From the NCBI GenBank assembly GCA_900239685.1, contig OENT01000455.1, forward strand, positions 50,119 through 114,118: a DNA stretch of 64,000 nt, read 5' to 3'. Below, in pieces: positions 52,301 to 62,889 of the stretch (position 1 is the first letter of the stretch; each line of letters begins with the position of its first letter). The stretch comes from Rotaria macrura. Taxonomy: Eukaryota; Rotifera; Eurotatoria; Philodinida; Philodinidae. The position numbers were made by a program, and so were the translations under genes. The notes under the pieces were generated by a model that saw only the letters and a list, made by a program, of their open reading frames with translations, ran no database searches and was not told the DNA's origin.

Positions 52301-53194
52301 GAAAGGCCTTAAACATAATAATATTGTTAGTTTATATGATATCATATTTGATAAAACAACATTGACACTTGTATTTGAATATGTTGAAAAAGATTTAAAA
52401 CAATATATGGATGATTGTTCAAGTATGCTACATATGAAAAATGTTTGTTTATTTTTATTTCAACTTCTACGTGGTCTTGAATATTGCCATGCTAGAAAAA
52501 TTCTTCATCGTGATTTAAAGTAATAATTCGTATTTTCTTTGCGATTGTTTATCTTTGTTTTTCTAGACCACAAAATCTATTGATTAATGAACGTGGTGAA
52601 TTGAAACTAGCTGATTTCGGTCTTGCACGTATCAAATCATTTCCAACAAAAACCTATTCAAATGAAGTTGTAACGTTATGGTATAGGCCACCCGATGTTT
52701 TACTTGGTAGTACAGAATATTCGACACCAATTGATATATGGGCTGTTGGTTGTATTTTTTATGAAATGGCATGTGGTCGACCGTTGTTTGCTGGCGCAAA
52801 AGTCGATGAACAATTAAAATTAATATTTAAATGTCTCGGTACACCAACAGAACAAACATTACCCGGTGTTACATCAAATCCTGATTTTCAAGCATTAGGA
52901 TTACCTTTCTATAATGGTGAACCATTGAATCGAATGGTTTCAAGATTGGATCTAAATGGCATTGATTTATTAGAAAAATTTTTACGTTATAATCCGAACT
53001 CTCGAATATCTGCACGTGATGCGATGAATCATAATTTTTTCTCACATTATCCAGCAGAAGTACATAGACTTGAACCATTACAATCAATGTTAGATATAAA
53101 TGGAATTTCACTACTGAAAGATCATGGTTCTGGACTCATGAAATCATCGCATATAAAAGCAGCCATTTCGAAACGCTCGAGTGTTCATCTGTGA
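49324..53194 (+). CDS. PCTAIRE-class cyclin-dependent kinase (CDK16/17/18-like)
   Basis: Seven exons, 49324-49680, 49758-50322, 50742-51023, 51099-51560, 51625-51711, 52264-52519 and 52567-53194, in phase, about 878 aa. The N-terminal 540 residues are Ser/Thr/Asn/Gln-rich and low complexity. The kinase domain starts [18 protein letters not shown]. Visible residues: catalytic Lys VALK (K576), C-helix PCTALRE (587-593), HRDLKPQN (666-673), DFG (686-688), then [38 protein letters not shown] and [14 protein letters not shown] match the PCTAIRE branch more closely than CDK14. This subfamily binds cyclin Y and acts in membrane traffic, spermatogenesis and neurons. Its own C-terminus is short (KRSSVHL). 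The N-terminal extension is longer than in vertebrate CDK16 (about 500 aa in total). A 77-nt and a 552-nt intron are ordinary; one 75-nt intron is stop-free. Confidence 0.93.
51024..51098 (+). other. 75-nt stop-free, in-frame intron of the CDK gene
   Basis: GTTTGT...TTATTAG (75 nt) stays open in the exon frame. Retention would insert about 25 residues ([24 protein letters not shown], hydrophobic) into the polar N-terminal region. Its pyrimidine-rich 3' end and its borders favour an intron. Confidence 0.65.
51712..52263 (+). other. 552-nt CDK intron
   Basis: Separates the ATP-lysine exon from the PCTALRE-helix exon. AT-rich; nothing else seen. Confidence 0.8.
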
Positions 53195-53764
53195 TTTTTT
53201 TGTTTTCTTTTATCTTGCTTGTCGAACCTCATTTTATATATACACATATATAGAAGCATACCATTTGTACATAACTTTACCATCTGAATTTCTCATTTCA
53301 TTTTTTGTGCGATTTTGTTATTTTGTTTTCTTTTAAAGTCATTCGGAAGTAGGATTCTTTCGCGTAAGGAATATTTATCTTTTTATGGACAATAATATTT
53401 CTTTTCAAATAACAGTACGATCTGAGAACGTGCGAAACAAATACAAATAACTATAAACAAAGAAATAAGCATCATACCAGCAATACATGTTGAATATCTG
53501 TTATGTTTATCTTTCTTTTTTTTATGTTTTGTTATTCTAACAAGATATCCTTCTTGTTATGACAAGACTACTTTTGTTGATGTTAATTATATGTTCAAAT
53601 GTATTAAATTATGTTATTTATTGATTAGGCTTTTCTGAAAAGTTTTTTTTTACGTAAAGGATATTGTTTCTCTTCATTTCTTTCTTTTTGAGTAATGCAC
53701 TGTCATCGCCTTACATTCATATTCATACATGAACAAAATACTCTTTTAGATATCATTGAAATAA
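53195..53764. other. spacer between CDK and NRBF2-like genes
   Basis: The two genes are on the same strand. It contains the CDK 3' UTR and the NRBF2-like promoter; T-rich tracts, no exon seen. Confidence 0.5.
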
Positions 53765-55248
53765 ATGGTACTTGAATACCCACCAACACTACCAGATGTA
53801 TAGTTTTTATTCGAATGAATTGAAATTTCTACAGAACAATTTCTACTCTTCTGAATTAGGCTCATCAACAAATACGCTTAGGTGATAGCCAAGCATCTGT
53901 ACATAAATGGTCACGGGCTATTGAATATTATTCACGCGCAATAAGTCAGTTGACAAGTGTTGAAATCTTTAGAATTCATTCGTTCTTTATTTGTAGACTA
54001 TTTTAAAGTAGAACAAACAAATCTACAAGATGATCATTTAAAATCAATTTTAGAAGCACAAATCATACAATGTGAAAAGACAATAAATTTATGTCGTTTA
54101 AAAGATAGATCAGAGCAGGTATGCATCTGACAATGGAATTGAATCTAACGTTTTTTATTTTGCTAATACTTTATTCGTGACAACATCTATACAAATTTGT
54201 GTCACTTTTTCAAAATTATTTTTTTTGTCGATGCTTACGAAAATTAAATCTAATCAGATTTTAACAACCATTAAGATCTTTTTTGCTAGTCAACCGATAA
54301 TATTGCATATCAAAGACAGTAATTAGAAACCAAAAACTTGAAATACTTCGACAGTCAAATATGAATATTTAGATGTACAGCTTTGTCATCAACTTTTTGA
54401 ATATATAGAAATCAAACTTGAAATTTTCGAGATATGATTTGCAGCCATGGATTCGTTAAGTTCGAAAATGTTTTGCCTGACATTAATATCAATAGAAAAA
54501 GAATGTTCTATGTCAACGAAACTCTCTATCCGTAACAAATGTCTTTTACAATATCGAACAATCACATATCCCTTTGTCAAAATAAACGCGTTTTAGTATT
54601 GCTTCAATTTTCAACCAAAAATCCTCACAGTTCCATTGAAGAAAAAAAACTTCAGGAATGCACCGAAAAATGGTTTATGAATCGAACAATCAAAATGTGT
54701 TCAACTATTGAATAAATCTAATGATTTTTTTTTGTTCTTGTATCGAACTCATTCATACGAATGTGTTTCCTCTTCGTGTCTAGGCAATAAAACTTGAACA
54801 AGCTGAACGTTTATCAAAAATGACTCGTACCCATTCATCTTCAAATCTAAAATGTTCAACAAAACCAAATCGAGTGATGCTACGACATAACACATTACAA
54901 TCAGATACTAATGTTACGACGAATGGTCATAGCGAAACGGACTCTTTATCTGCACTTATATTTCCGGAAAGACAAAATACGAATAAAACTAGTGCACAAC
55001 AAAGATCAGGCGCAAAGAAATGTCAAAAGAACTATTCTCAGAAGATTGAAGAGTTACAAATGAGTAACGAAGCATTGAAAACGCATCTGACAGAAGCTAT
55101 TGATGATATTCAACGACTTAAAAATGAAAATCATCAATTACGTTTACAACGACAAGCTAATGCCATCCATGAAATGATCGAATCAAAACTATTTTCAAAC
55201 AGTGATGAAGAAGATGACTCTGAGAATGAACTTGAAGCTACACTCTAA
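53765..55248 (+). CDS. NRBF2-like protein (MIT domain plus coiled coil)
   Basis: Four exons, 53765-53797, 53860-53944, 53997-54118 and 54784-55248, in phase, 234 aa. The first exon is only 11 codons (MVLEYPPTLPD). AHQQIRLGDSQASVHKWSRA and the following helices (YYSRAI, LEAQIIQCEKTINL) form a MIT-type helical hairpin, as at the NRBF2 N-terminus. The second half is polar and ends in a coiled coil (IEELQMSNEALKTHLTEAID, KNENHQLRLQRQ; about residues 160-200) and an acidic tail (SDEEDDSENELEATL). NRBF2 is a subunit of the ATG14-Beclin1-VPS34 lipid kinase complex in autophagy. The chain is shorter than vertebrate NRBF2 (287 aa), mainly in the linker. Donor GTCAGT of exon 2 is unusual. The call rests on domain order and the AHQQ block. 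Confidence 0.75.
54119..54783 (+). other. 665-nt NRBF2-like intron
   Basis: Intron between CRLKDRSEQ and AIKLEQAERL, phase 0. AT-rich; nothing else seen. Confidence 0.7.
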
Positions 55249-55556
55249 ATCTTCTATTTTATATATTTTTTCTTTCCCATGTGTAAAATTAATACTTTAC
55301 TTCAATTTTAATCCTTTCAGTATGCAAAAAAACATACTGTTGATTATTAAAAATTCATGAGCTTCAATAAATAATCAAGATCAATCATCGATTATTCATA
55401 TGTAAGCAGTATTCGAACTCAAAATAATAGAAACTAAAGTCTACAACGATAGAGATAACAATGGCCAGATGCTGCAATGGAGATGGCTCTTTATGACTTA
55501 AAGTCAGCAGATGTAACTAATAGCAAAAAACTAGCTTCACATTTTTCTACCATTCA

Positions 55557-55770
55557 GGGCTGTCTTTTCGGATCCTGAATCTAGTCGGAATCCGCCGGAG
55601 ATGGGCTTTTTTTCGGCCTCTTCTGACCAGTTTCGGTGTATTTTATGCTAGTACCAGCGAGAAAAACAGTCGGAACAAGAAAGCAGTATTCCAGGCGGAT
55701 TTTTTTCATACCATAGGACGTTGGGAATTCCGGCGACTTCCGAAAACCGAAAATATCTAGGAAATACCTG
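55557..55770. repeat. CCGGAA-rich dispersed repeat, copy A (degraded)
   Basis: Aligns by eye with copy B about 987 bp downstream in the same orientation. Shared blocks include TTTCGGTGTATTTT, GAAAAAC, GCAGTATTCC and ATTCCGGCGACTTCCG-like stretches. Several CCGG units have decayed to TCGG/CCAG. The open - strand frame over it is a by-product of the composition. Confidence 0.6.
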
Positions 55771-56540
55771 AGATAGTCGAGGAACCTACCAGTTCGGAAA
55801 CACAGTGTGTGGGTGTGTATTGACGGAGTGTTCACAAACACATCAACACCCTCGTCGAAATTGATTGAGCCTATAATCTAGACGACAAAAATTATCGAAT
55901 TTCGCTAAAAGGAAACCTCTCATTACTTATTAGCTTCTCTAACTGTAGAAGGAATAGCAATAATTGCTCTAGAAAGATTTGATATGGCAAGCTCATCGTG
56001 ATAAATTTAACTAATCACTATTACTTCTTCACAGACTCGAATCTTGATGTTTGCCTATATCTGGCCAATCTCTAATTGCCTGGGTACAGACATATGAGAA
56101 TGAGCATTTCCCGTGTATTTAAGAAGCTGATCATTAGAGTTCAAGTGAATAGTCTCCTTGCATAACTTGATCTCGCATACCCAATAACTGACTTTTGCGG
56201 TGGCTGTTTTATTTATAAATATGGCCACCGATAACAAGCATACGTTTTTTCTTACGACTAATAAAAACTGAGATAGCAGACGTGTAATCTGAATCGCTTG
56301 GTGATATGGCTGCGACATAGGTGTCAATAAAATGAAAAAAGTCAATAACACAGACGTAAACAAATATTGCGTTTATATGAAAAATTTAGCAACAGGTGAA
56401 TGAACGCATTTAGTTTGTGCGATAGAGTGCACACGAGAAAAGAAGAGAAAAAAGCAACATCGTTTGAGAACACAGACCGCAAGATGAGACATAAAAATTA
56501 AAAAAGCAGTCCACTCATACAACATCAATTTCAAACTACC

Positions 56541-56850
56541 CGGGTCGTTTGTTCCGGAGACCGGATCAGGCCGGAACGCGCAGGAAACGGGATATTTTCC
56601 GGCTACTTCCTGCCGGTTCCGGTGTATTTCCGGCTGTTTCCGGTGGAAAAACTACCGGAACATGGAAGCAGTATTCCGGCCGGAATTATCCGTACCTGGA
56701 ACCTGGATATTCCGAAGACTTCCGGGAACCGGAAATTTCAAAGAAATACCACGGATCAGCACGGAACCAACCGGAACTATGGCAAGTTCCACCAGGATCC
56801 AACCGTAAAATACAATAATCCGGTAAAGAAGCATCGGAAAAGAGTCGGAA
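56541..56850. repeat. CCGGAA-rich dispersed repeat, copy B (best preserved)
   Basis: Dense CCGGAA/TTCCGG units in both orientations (CCGGTTCCGGTGTATTTCCG, GCAGTATTCCGGCCGGAA, ACTTCCGGGAACCGGAAA). It is far more GC-rich than its surroundings. It yields long frames in several directions without any recognised domain. Confidence 0.65.
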
Positions 56851-56973
56851 ACCACCGTATACCGATTAAATTATTTCTGCTTTGGAAATCAGGCCTCCCC
56901 TTCAAAAACAAATACATCGCATATTAAATTCTCATTTATATCATTCCTTGATATCCAAATCATCATTTCACAA

Positions 56974-56997
56974 AAAAAGACCTTTAAAGGTCTTTTT
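56974..56997. repeat. perfect 24-bp palindrome
   Basis: AAAAAGACCTTT is followed directly by its own reverse complement. It can form a loopless cruciform or, if transcribed, a hairpin followed by a T run. It lies between two CCGGAA repeat copies. Confidence 0.85.
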
Positions 56998-57529
56998 CGG
57001 GATTCTTTTTCTAATTCCTTTAATTTAAGGACGATGTCCATGACCTGGATAGTTTACCGTATTTTCATGGGGTCGCTTGAAAATTTCAGATGTGTTACTT
57101 AGTGTGTTATTGGTTTCAGTGCATTAATTTGCATTCTAAATTTTTTGATAAAAATATGAAATGATAGGTCCTTAAGAGACTTTAGAAGCGTCACTTACCT
57201 TGATTGAAGACTCAGGAAAGTCTCAAAATGCTGGTGTTTAACATGTGTGCTGTTCTTACACATATCGTTTTCGGTTTGCCAAAGTCTGAAAATCTGATGT
57301 TTAGGTCTTCGAACTGAAAATTCCCATTTTTGTGACAAAAGCGAGTTTGGAGGGAAATGTATCATGTTTTACTAGAATTCTATTTGTTCCCAGGGTATGT
57401 TCTGGTGTTGTTTTAGGCTTATTAAAAGAAGAAGTAAAAGCTGGATTCAAAATTCGGAGACTTTACTTAGTAATTGTGAGTATTTAGCGCTGTTTGGGAA
57501 ACGGCCAGATGATTTTTGGGAGCTTAGCG

Positions 57530-57830
57530 GAAACGGTTAGATCTGAGCGGTGTTCTCTCCGGATGGGAAAATTGCTTTTTCCGTTATTGGTATCCGGTCC
57601 GGAAACGGTCGGATCTGGACTATGTGTGGTCTGGGCTTGGAAACGGTGTTTTCCGACGACGGATCCGGTATAGGAAACGGGAACCGTATCCGTCGATACG
57701 CTCCGGTGCCCGGAATCGCCGGGAAGTAAGCCGGAACCGATTTCGGAAACCCGCTTCCGGAATTCGTCGGAATAACACGGGATCCGGCCGGTTCCCGCCG
57801 TACGTCTCGGACCTGGGTATTTGTAAAACG
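57530..57830. repeat. CCGGAA-rich dispersed repeat, copy C (possibly inverted)
   Basis: Again dense in CCGGAA, CGGAAACGG and CCGGTTCCCG. Order and orientation relative to copies A and B are unclear; the reverse complement looks more similar. Both strands carry long open frames caused by the composition. Confidence 0.5.
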
Positions 57831-57959
57831 CACTGTCGAATACGTCACAGTCCTACATTTGAACAAACTGTGAGGTTTTCCGTTTCAATACAGATTTATT
57901 TATAAATAGGTTCGATAGTTATTAAGAGTTTCGAAAAGTTCCAAAAAAAAACGAATCCA

Positions 57960-59900
57960 TCCCTAATGAGATTGATACTAACTAGTCATCAAGATGTTCT
58001 CGTTTTGCTACCAAATCCAAAGCAAGGGTTATTTTTAAAATTAGAGCAGCTTGGTGAGAATGTGTGAATAAATTAGAATTTTTGGACCGAATCGAAAGCC
58101 TCAAAGGAGTTACATGTAGATGTACTGACATGAAGGTCTCGATGTATCTATACGGTTCGAAATTGACATTGATAACATTAAAAAGAAATATATCATTTAT
58201 AAACGCTTTGTTACCCTGTTTAGGGCTACGGTGCTTTCTTTATGGAATGTCTCGTTGACGCAAAATGCTTGAAAATTTAAATAAAAGAGATTTATAAGGA
58301 AATAATTAAAAATGGTCGATAGTTTTCGTTGATGAAAAAGAAATGTATTTCAGTTTTAATTCTTACATGTAAAAATATATGTTTAGTATGAGTTTTGATT
58401 ATGGTATTGAAACGAATAAATTATAATAAAGTAGAAACTTGGCTGAAGATGTGGGCAATCATTTAACGAAAATCAAGATGTTACTATATGGACTAATGAA
58501 AAAGTGATTCAATGGCTAACAAGAATTAATGTATTAAAATGGTATAAAAATAATTGAATTGAATCTAATATATATGATGAATTTATTCCACTCGATGACA
58601 TATTAAACTATTTAATGCTTCAGCATTGACTTTGCAAGCCAACTCGACAAAAAATAGTTGGGAGCTATATAATTTTAGAACAATGGTAAAATGAAATTAA
58701 TTAATTAATTTGTGCTTGTATCTCTTTTGCTCTGTAAAAAAACAATTGTACCTTTTCATTCTGTAATACAATGTTAGTTTGTCTTGTATCTCAATAACGT
58801 CACATGCATAGTTCTAGGTTGTATAGATCTTCTATTCACTGATATATTAGATCTAGGATCTCTAGTGTCCTTTTTCAAAATGATAGATGCATTAAAGATC
58901 CTTTTCATTTATCCCTATGTATTCATTTATAAATACATTATTGTTGAATCAAGCCAATACATCATTATCGCATGAACTACTGAGTCATGTCAAAAGCAGG
59001 ACTATTTTTTTCTCAAATGAGACGCTAAGCATGTTGTCTAGACCGCTCTTGATTCATCTGATTTGCGTGAGAATTAAACAATCATCAGTCATTTATTTCA
59101 AAACAAAGATAACTTAGAATATCCATATTATACATCCGTCCGTGGCGTCGATCATATCTATTGTTTTCTTTTCCTTTCACTTCACAGACTGATTGTATAC
59201 ATTGTTCATAGGAATATAAAAGGAAGAAGAATTAACACATTCGAACAATATTCATCATACGTTAAAACGTGGCGCTGTTCGTGTCAACGAAATTCAATCG
59301 AGTAGATATCTGGTTCAAATCGAGTTTGCTCGAGTATTAGGTTATCCATGTCCGTGGGAAAAAAAACATTTATGGCTGTAAACATAAAATGTGAACGATA
59401 CGAATTGTCTACCAATAATATGTTATTATCAGATTAACATTTAAAAATATATGAGACCCATGACAAAACTCAAATTGAAGTAAGAAATTTGTGTTGCCTT
59501 TTTTTGAATAAGGTTTGCTTCTTTTAGTTGTTAACGAGTTGTATTAATGATAAATCAGTAACTAATAGCCAAAGAAAAACTCATCTTCAACAAAGAATTT
59601 TCTTAAATTTCAACAGAAAAAGATATCAAGGTATTTTTAGGAAGATTGATCTCGTCAATTGTGTTTATTTATTCATTTCAAATGTTTTACATGATGTGCA
59701 AATTCTTGAGAGAACAAATGATTTATCTGGGCCTGCTTTTATAGTAAAATTGTAAACAAACCTATTGGATTTATTACTCATGTCAAATGATACTTTTTTT
59801 TAGACAGATGTACTATTCACAAACAGTGTCGAATTGCCTGCCAATCATTACTGGAAAAAATTAATGAAGGAGGTAAATTTCTGAATCAAAGTTCACACAC
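57960..59900 (+). pseudogene. decayed coding-like fragments, family not identified
   Basis: Several separate stretches read like protein but are broken by stops and frame changes. They include 57990-58070 (HQDVLVLLPNPKQGLFLKLE), 58471-58557 (VTIWTNEKVIQWLTRINVLK, SAM-domain-like at best), 59220-59381 (HHTLKRGAVRVNEIQSSRYL, then VQIEFARVLGYPCPWE) and 59528-59755 (a 75-codon frame). A TAG or TAA ends each, and no splice sites join them in phase. They may be remains of one gene or of a mobile element; neither can be shown here. Confidence 0.3.
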
Positions 59901-59999
59901 TTCATTATACTATTTTTTAATAGATAATACTGAAGAGTGTGAAGCACTTTTTTGAATATACGACAACCAAGGAGGAAGATTACGATCCACTGTAAATCA

Positions 60000-60250
60000 C
60001 CGGTAAACCGCCGTTTCTAAGCCGTAATTATACCATAATCGACCGTACTAGTACCGTATTCCACCGTAAACAATGTCCATGATTTACGACCGTATTGTCA
60101 ACATAATATTGGTGTATTTGTATCGTGTATCGATCGAATACGGCTGTATTTCCGTTAAAATACGGTCGTAAATCATGGACCAGGTTTACGGCCGTATACG
60201 CACCGTATTTGATGGTAACCGACCGTATAATTACCGTATGTTTTCACCTG
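60000..60250. mobile_element. fold-back element with perfect 22-bp inverted arms and TACCGTA-type repeats
   Basis: The 22-bp arm at 60075-60096 (GTCCATGATTTACGACCGTA plus TT) is exactly the reverse complement of 60159-60180. The spacer is 62 bp, and similarity continues outward (CCGTAAAC on each side). The whole 250 bp is built of variants of TACCGTA / TACGGC. The shape is that of a MITE or other fold-back repeat. No coding capacity. Confidence 0.65.
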
Positions 60251-62232
60251 GGAAGATAAAGTTGATGCATTCATTAACGGTAAATTTTCATGAAGCCGAT
60301 AGCGTTTATCTGAATACGCTATAATTCTAGGTCAATCGATAACACATCTTCAATCAAATCTAAATAAAAATAACCGTAAAACCCGAAAATGACATTCTTT
60401 TTGACAAAAAAACTAAATTGTTCTTGTCAATTGTTACATTGATCTGGTGTTATTGCATTGCATGGTTCAATTGTTTGTTATTTTGTTCGTATTAATCTCA
60501 TTGTTGCTTCGAATCTCGATTATTTCTTGTATTACGTTCTTAATAAAATTTGACAATATTGGACGATAAAGATGAAGAAAAATGACTTCTAACAATGAAT
60601 AATTGCATAAATTATTCAATTGTCTTCTAGCCGATTCAAAATAATGACACCCAATGTGATTACAGAGATCAATGGGTTTGAATATAATTCATATATGAAG
60701 ACATCAGACGATGTTTCTATCAGGAATTTTCCGAACTATTGAAAGAGCATAAATTCAACGAGAGTTTGCTATCTAAAACTCTTTTGATCAACCAATGTGC
60801 CATTCTTTCTCACAGTTCTAGACCATTCGTCCTTGACTATTGTTTCTTCAATCATGAGGATAGTTTTTAATTTGAACCAATAGCTGAAGATCATGCAATT
60901 TAAGCTACTTGAGTGTATTTTATTGAAATTAAATTGTGACAGTCAAAAACAAAGAAGTCTATCAAACGTATAAATATTTTAAAATTACAAAAGTTTTAGT
61001 AATGACTTTTAATAATTCATACATTCATGATAAAGTTCTCTTTCACAAAATAATGAACTATTTTTCAGCAAAATCTCATTGCTTTTCACTTATGGGACTT
61101 TTTCATAATGTGACTGATGTTGTATCATTTATTCCAAAGCTAAACCTACATTTTACCCACTCCGAAATTTAGCATGAGAAATGATAAGTAAGGGTTCCTT
61201 TCGAACCCAATTTGTCTTGGTATTCGAATTTATTTTCCTCCAACATAAAAGTATTTAAGATTTCTCGTGAATCTTTTTTTAGTTCAATTTTTATTTGTTT
61301 GAATGTTTATTTCCACAATTAGTAATGAAATACTAGGAAAATGCAATTTCAACTCCGGTGACTTCGTCAAACTCAAATGCATTTTAGAATAAAATAGTTA
61401 TTGTTAGTGTAAGTTTTAAGGAGAGGAATCTTGCACTCCTTGCATTCTTTCCATTGTACATCAACGACTTCAGTCACGATTATGGACAGGACCAACAACT
61501 ATCAAATAAAATATGCATGCAACAGTCCGGCTGACCATCTGATTCACTGCTAAGAAGAATAAAAAAGCAGAATTACAACTATCGACAATAGTAAGCGAAA
61601 ATCAATAATTCAAATTAGAAAAGTTGCGTTTGTCTGAATAATGCCAATAAAAATCCGTAATTTCACAGTTTTAAATCAGCACTTAAAATTTGAACAAGAT
61701 ATGTGAGTTCCACCTTGTATTTCCAGAGACCATAGATGGAACCGACCTACAAGAATCAGATCGGACTGGGCGTCTGTACAACGGGTTTACCACTCTACCG
61801 AGAAAACATTGACTTTCATTGATCGATTTCCTCTTTTACAAATATGCACAGAACAGAAAAAATCATGCATTTTTTAAAATCACAGTTGCTCAACAATGTT
61901 TTCTTGTAATACATTTTCATCAACTTAGTGAATATACTCATAATCTGATAGGCTGATTTCGACTGATTATACCGTTCCACCGCTGATTTCAGAACCCAGA
62001 TCTAGAGAACACCGGATCAGTTAATAAACAGACTCAGCCCATCTTTGCAATAGTGCCTGCAATGATGAGACTGTTTGTAATTCATCTTGTTTCTAATAGT
62101 CTTTGTCCAATGATAGCAAGTTCAACACTGATGATCGATTATTTGTGATATTGCCGCTACGGCACAGACATCGAGTATTCATTTTATGACTTAGTCAGTC
62201 TATTTTTGATCAAAACGCCCAGTGGACGACAA
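60251..62232. other. gene-poor interval
   Basis: AT-rich; ORFs are short and without domains. A copy of the 15-mer ATATGTGAGTTCCAC lies at 61699-61713, followed by GAGACCATAG. Both motifs are shared with the 11.1-11.6 kb element. Confidence 0.45.
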
Positions 62233-62889
62233 TTATTGATGGTGTTGAATTGATGCATTGTCTTCAGGACTATTTCGACGAGGAGCTTCTTCAGTCATCG
62301 ACTGTTTTCTGTTCATTCGAGATTGCTGATCTATGCGTATGGTAAAATGGAAAAATATACGAACAGTATAGTTTTCTTCTTTTTCTTCCATAATATTCAT
62401 TCGGATAGTATTCATCGTATTGTTAGATACGTCGATGGCGTATGTATTACGTGAAACGGATTCATCCTTGAACCCAGTGAAACATTAGATGAATTAAATG
62501 TATAGCTCCCTAATGTAAAATTAGATCGCTATTTATTATAGCGAACACCCCTTCTTTTTGAATGTTCTCATTACTTACACTAAGGGTGATCTAACCACTT
62601 CTGTCTATCACATAGAACTTTCCGAGCCTTAGGTTGCATCATTTCTATGTAGCCATTCACAATATATTTTCAGTAGCATATCGACAATTCTGTCATTCGT
62701 GTCATACATTTCTCATTACCTGCGAAGAATTTCGTTGATGCACGATGTTTACTTCGAATAAACGTCCCTTGCTATCGATTTTTAGTTGGTAACCCCTGTC
62801 CGTTTTCACTTTTTCATAAAATTTATCTACACTGGATTTCAAAAATTCCTCCAAATAAGTAAAACGCCGCCTTTTGTCGTACATAAAAC
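62233..62889 (-). CDS. orphan pair of coding exons, unknown protein (C-terminal part)
   Basis: Exon 62720-62889 (acceptor TTGCTAG, donor GTAATG) encodes YDKRRRFTYLEEFLKSSVDK and FYEKVKTDRGYQLKIDSKGR. It joins in phase 0 to exon 62233-62466 (acceptor TTCAAG), which starts DESVSRNTYAIDVSNN and ends in a polar tail (EEAPRRNSPEDNASIQHHQ). A possible first exon with a signal-anchor-like MSSLVVFLLILIFYFVRV lies at 62983-63047, with a strong GTAAGT donor. Its phase does not match the next exon, so another exon or a different splice is needed. The base composition is less AT-rich than the flanks. No family recognised; could also be a relic. Confidence 0.35.

Noticed and set aside
56549..57905. Overlapping Arg/Pro/Gly-rich ORFs on both strands
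   Set aside because: They arise from CCGGAA repeat composition, are open in several frames at once and carry no domain.
61730..61805. tRNA-like or tRNA-derived (SINE-like) segment on the - strand, with GTAGAGTGGTAAACCCG and GGTCGGTTCCATC
   Set aside because: The T-loop does not start TTC, the D-arm spacing is wrong and no seven-base acceptor stem closes it.
62525..62543. Hairpin TCGCTAT-TTATT-ATAGCGA
   Set aside because: Only 7-bp arms in AT-rich DNA; no repeat or transcript context makes it meaningful.
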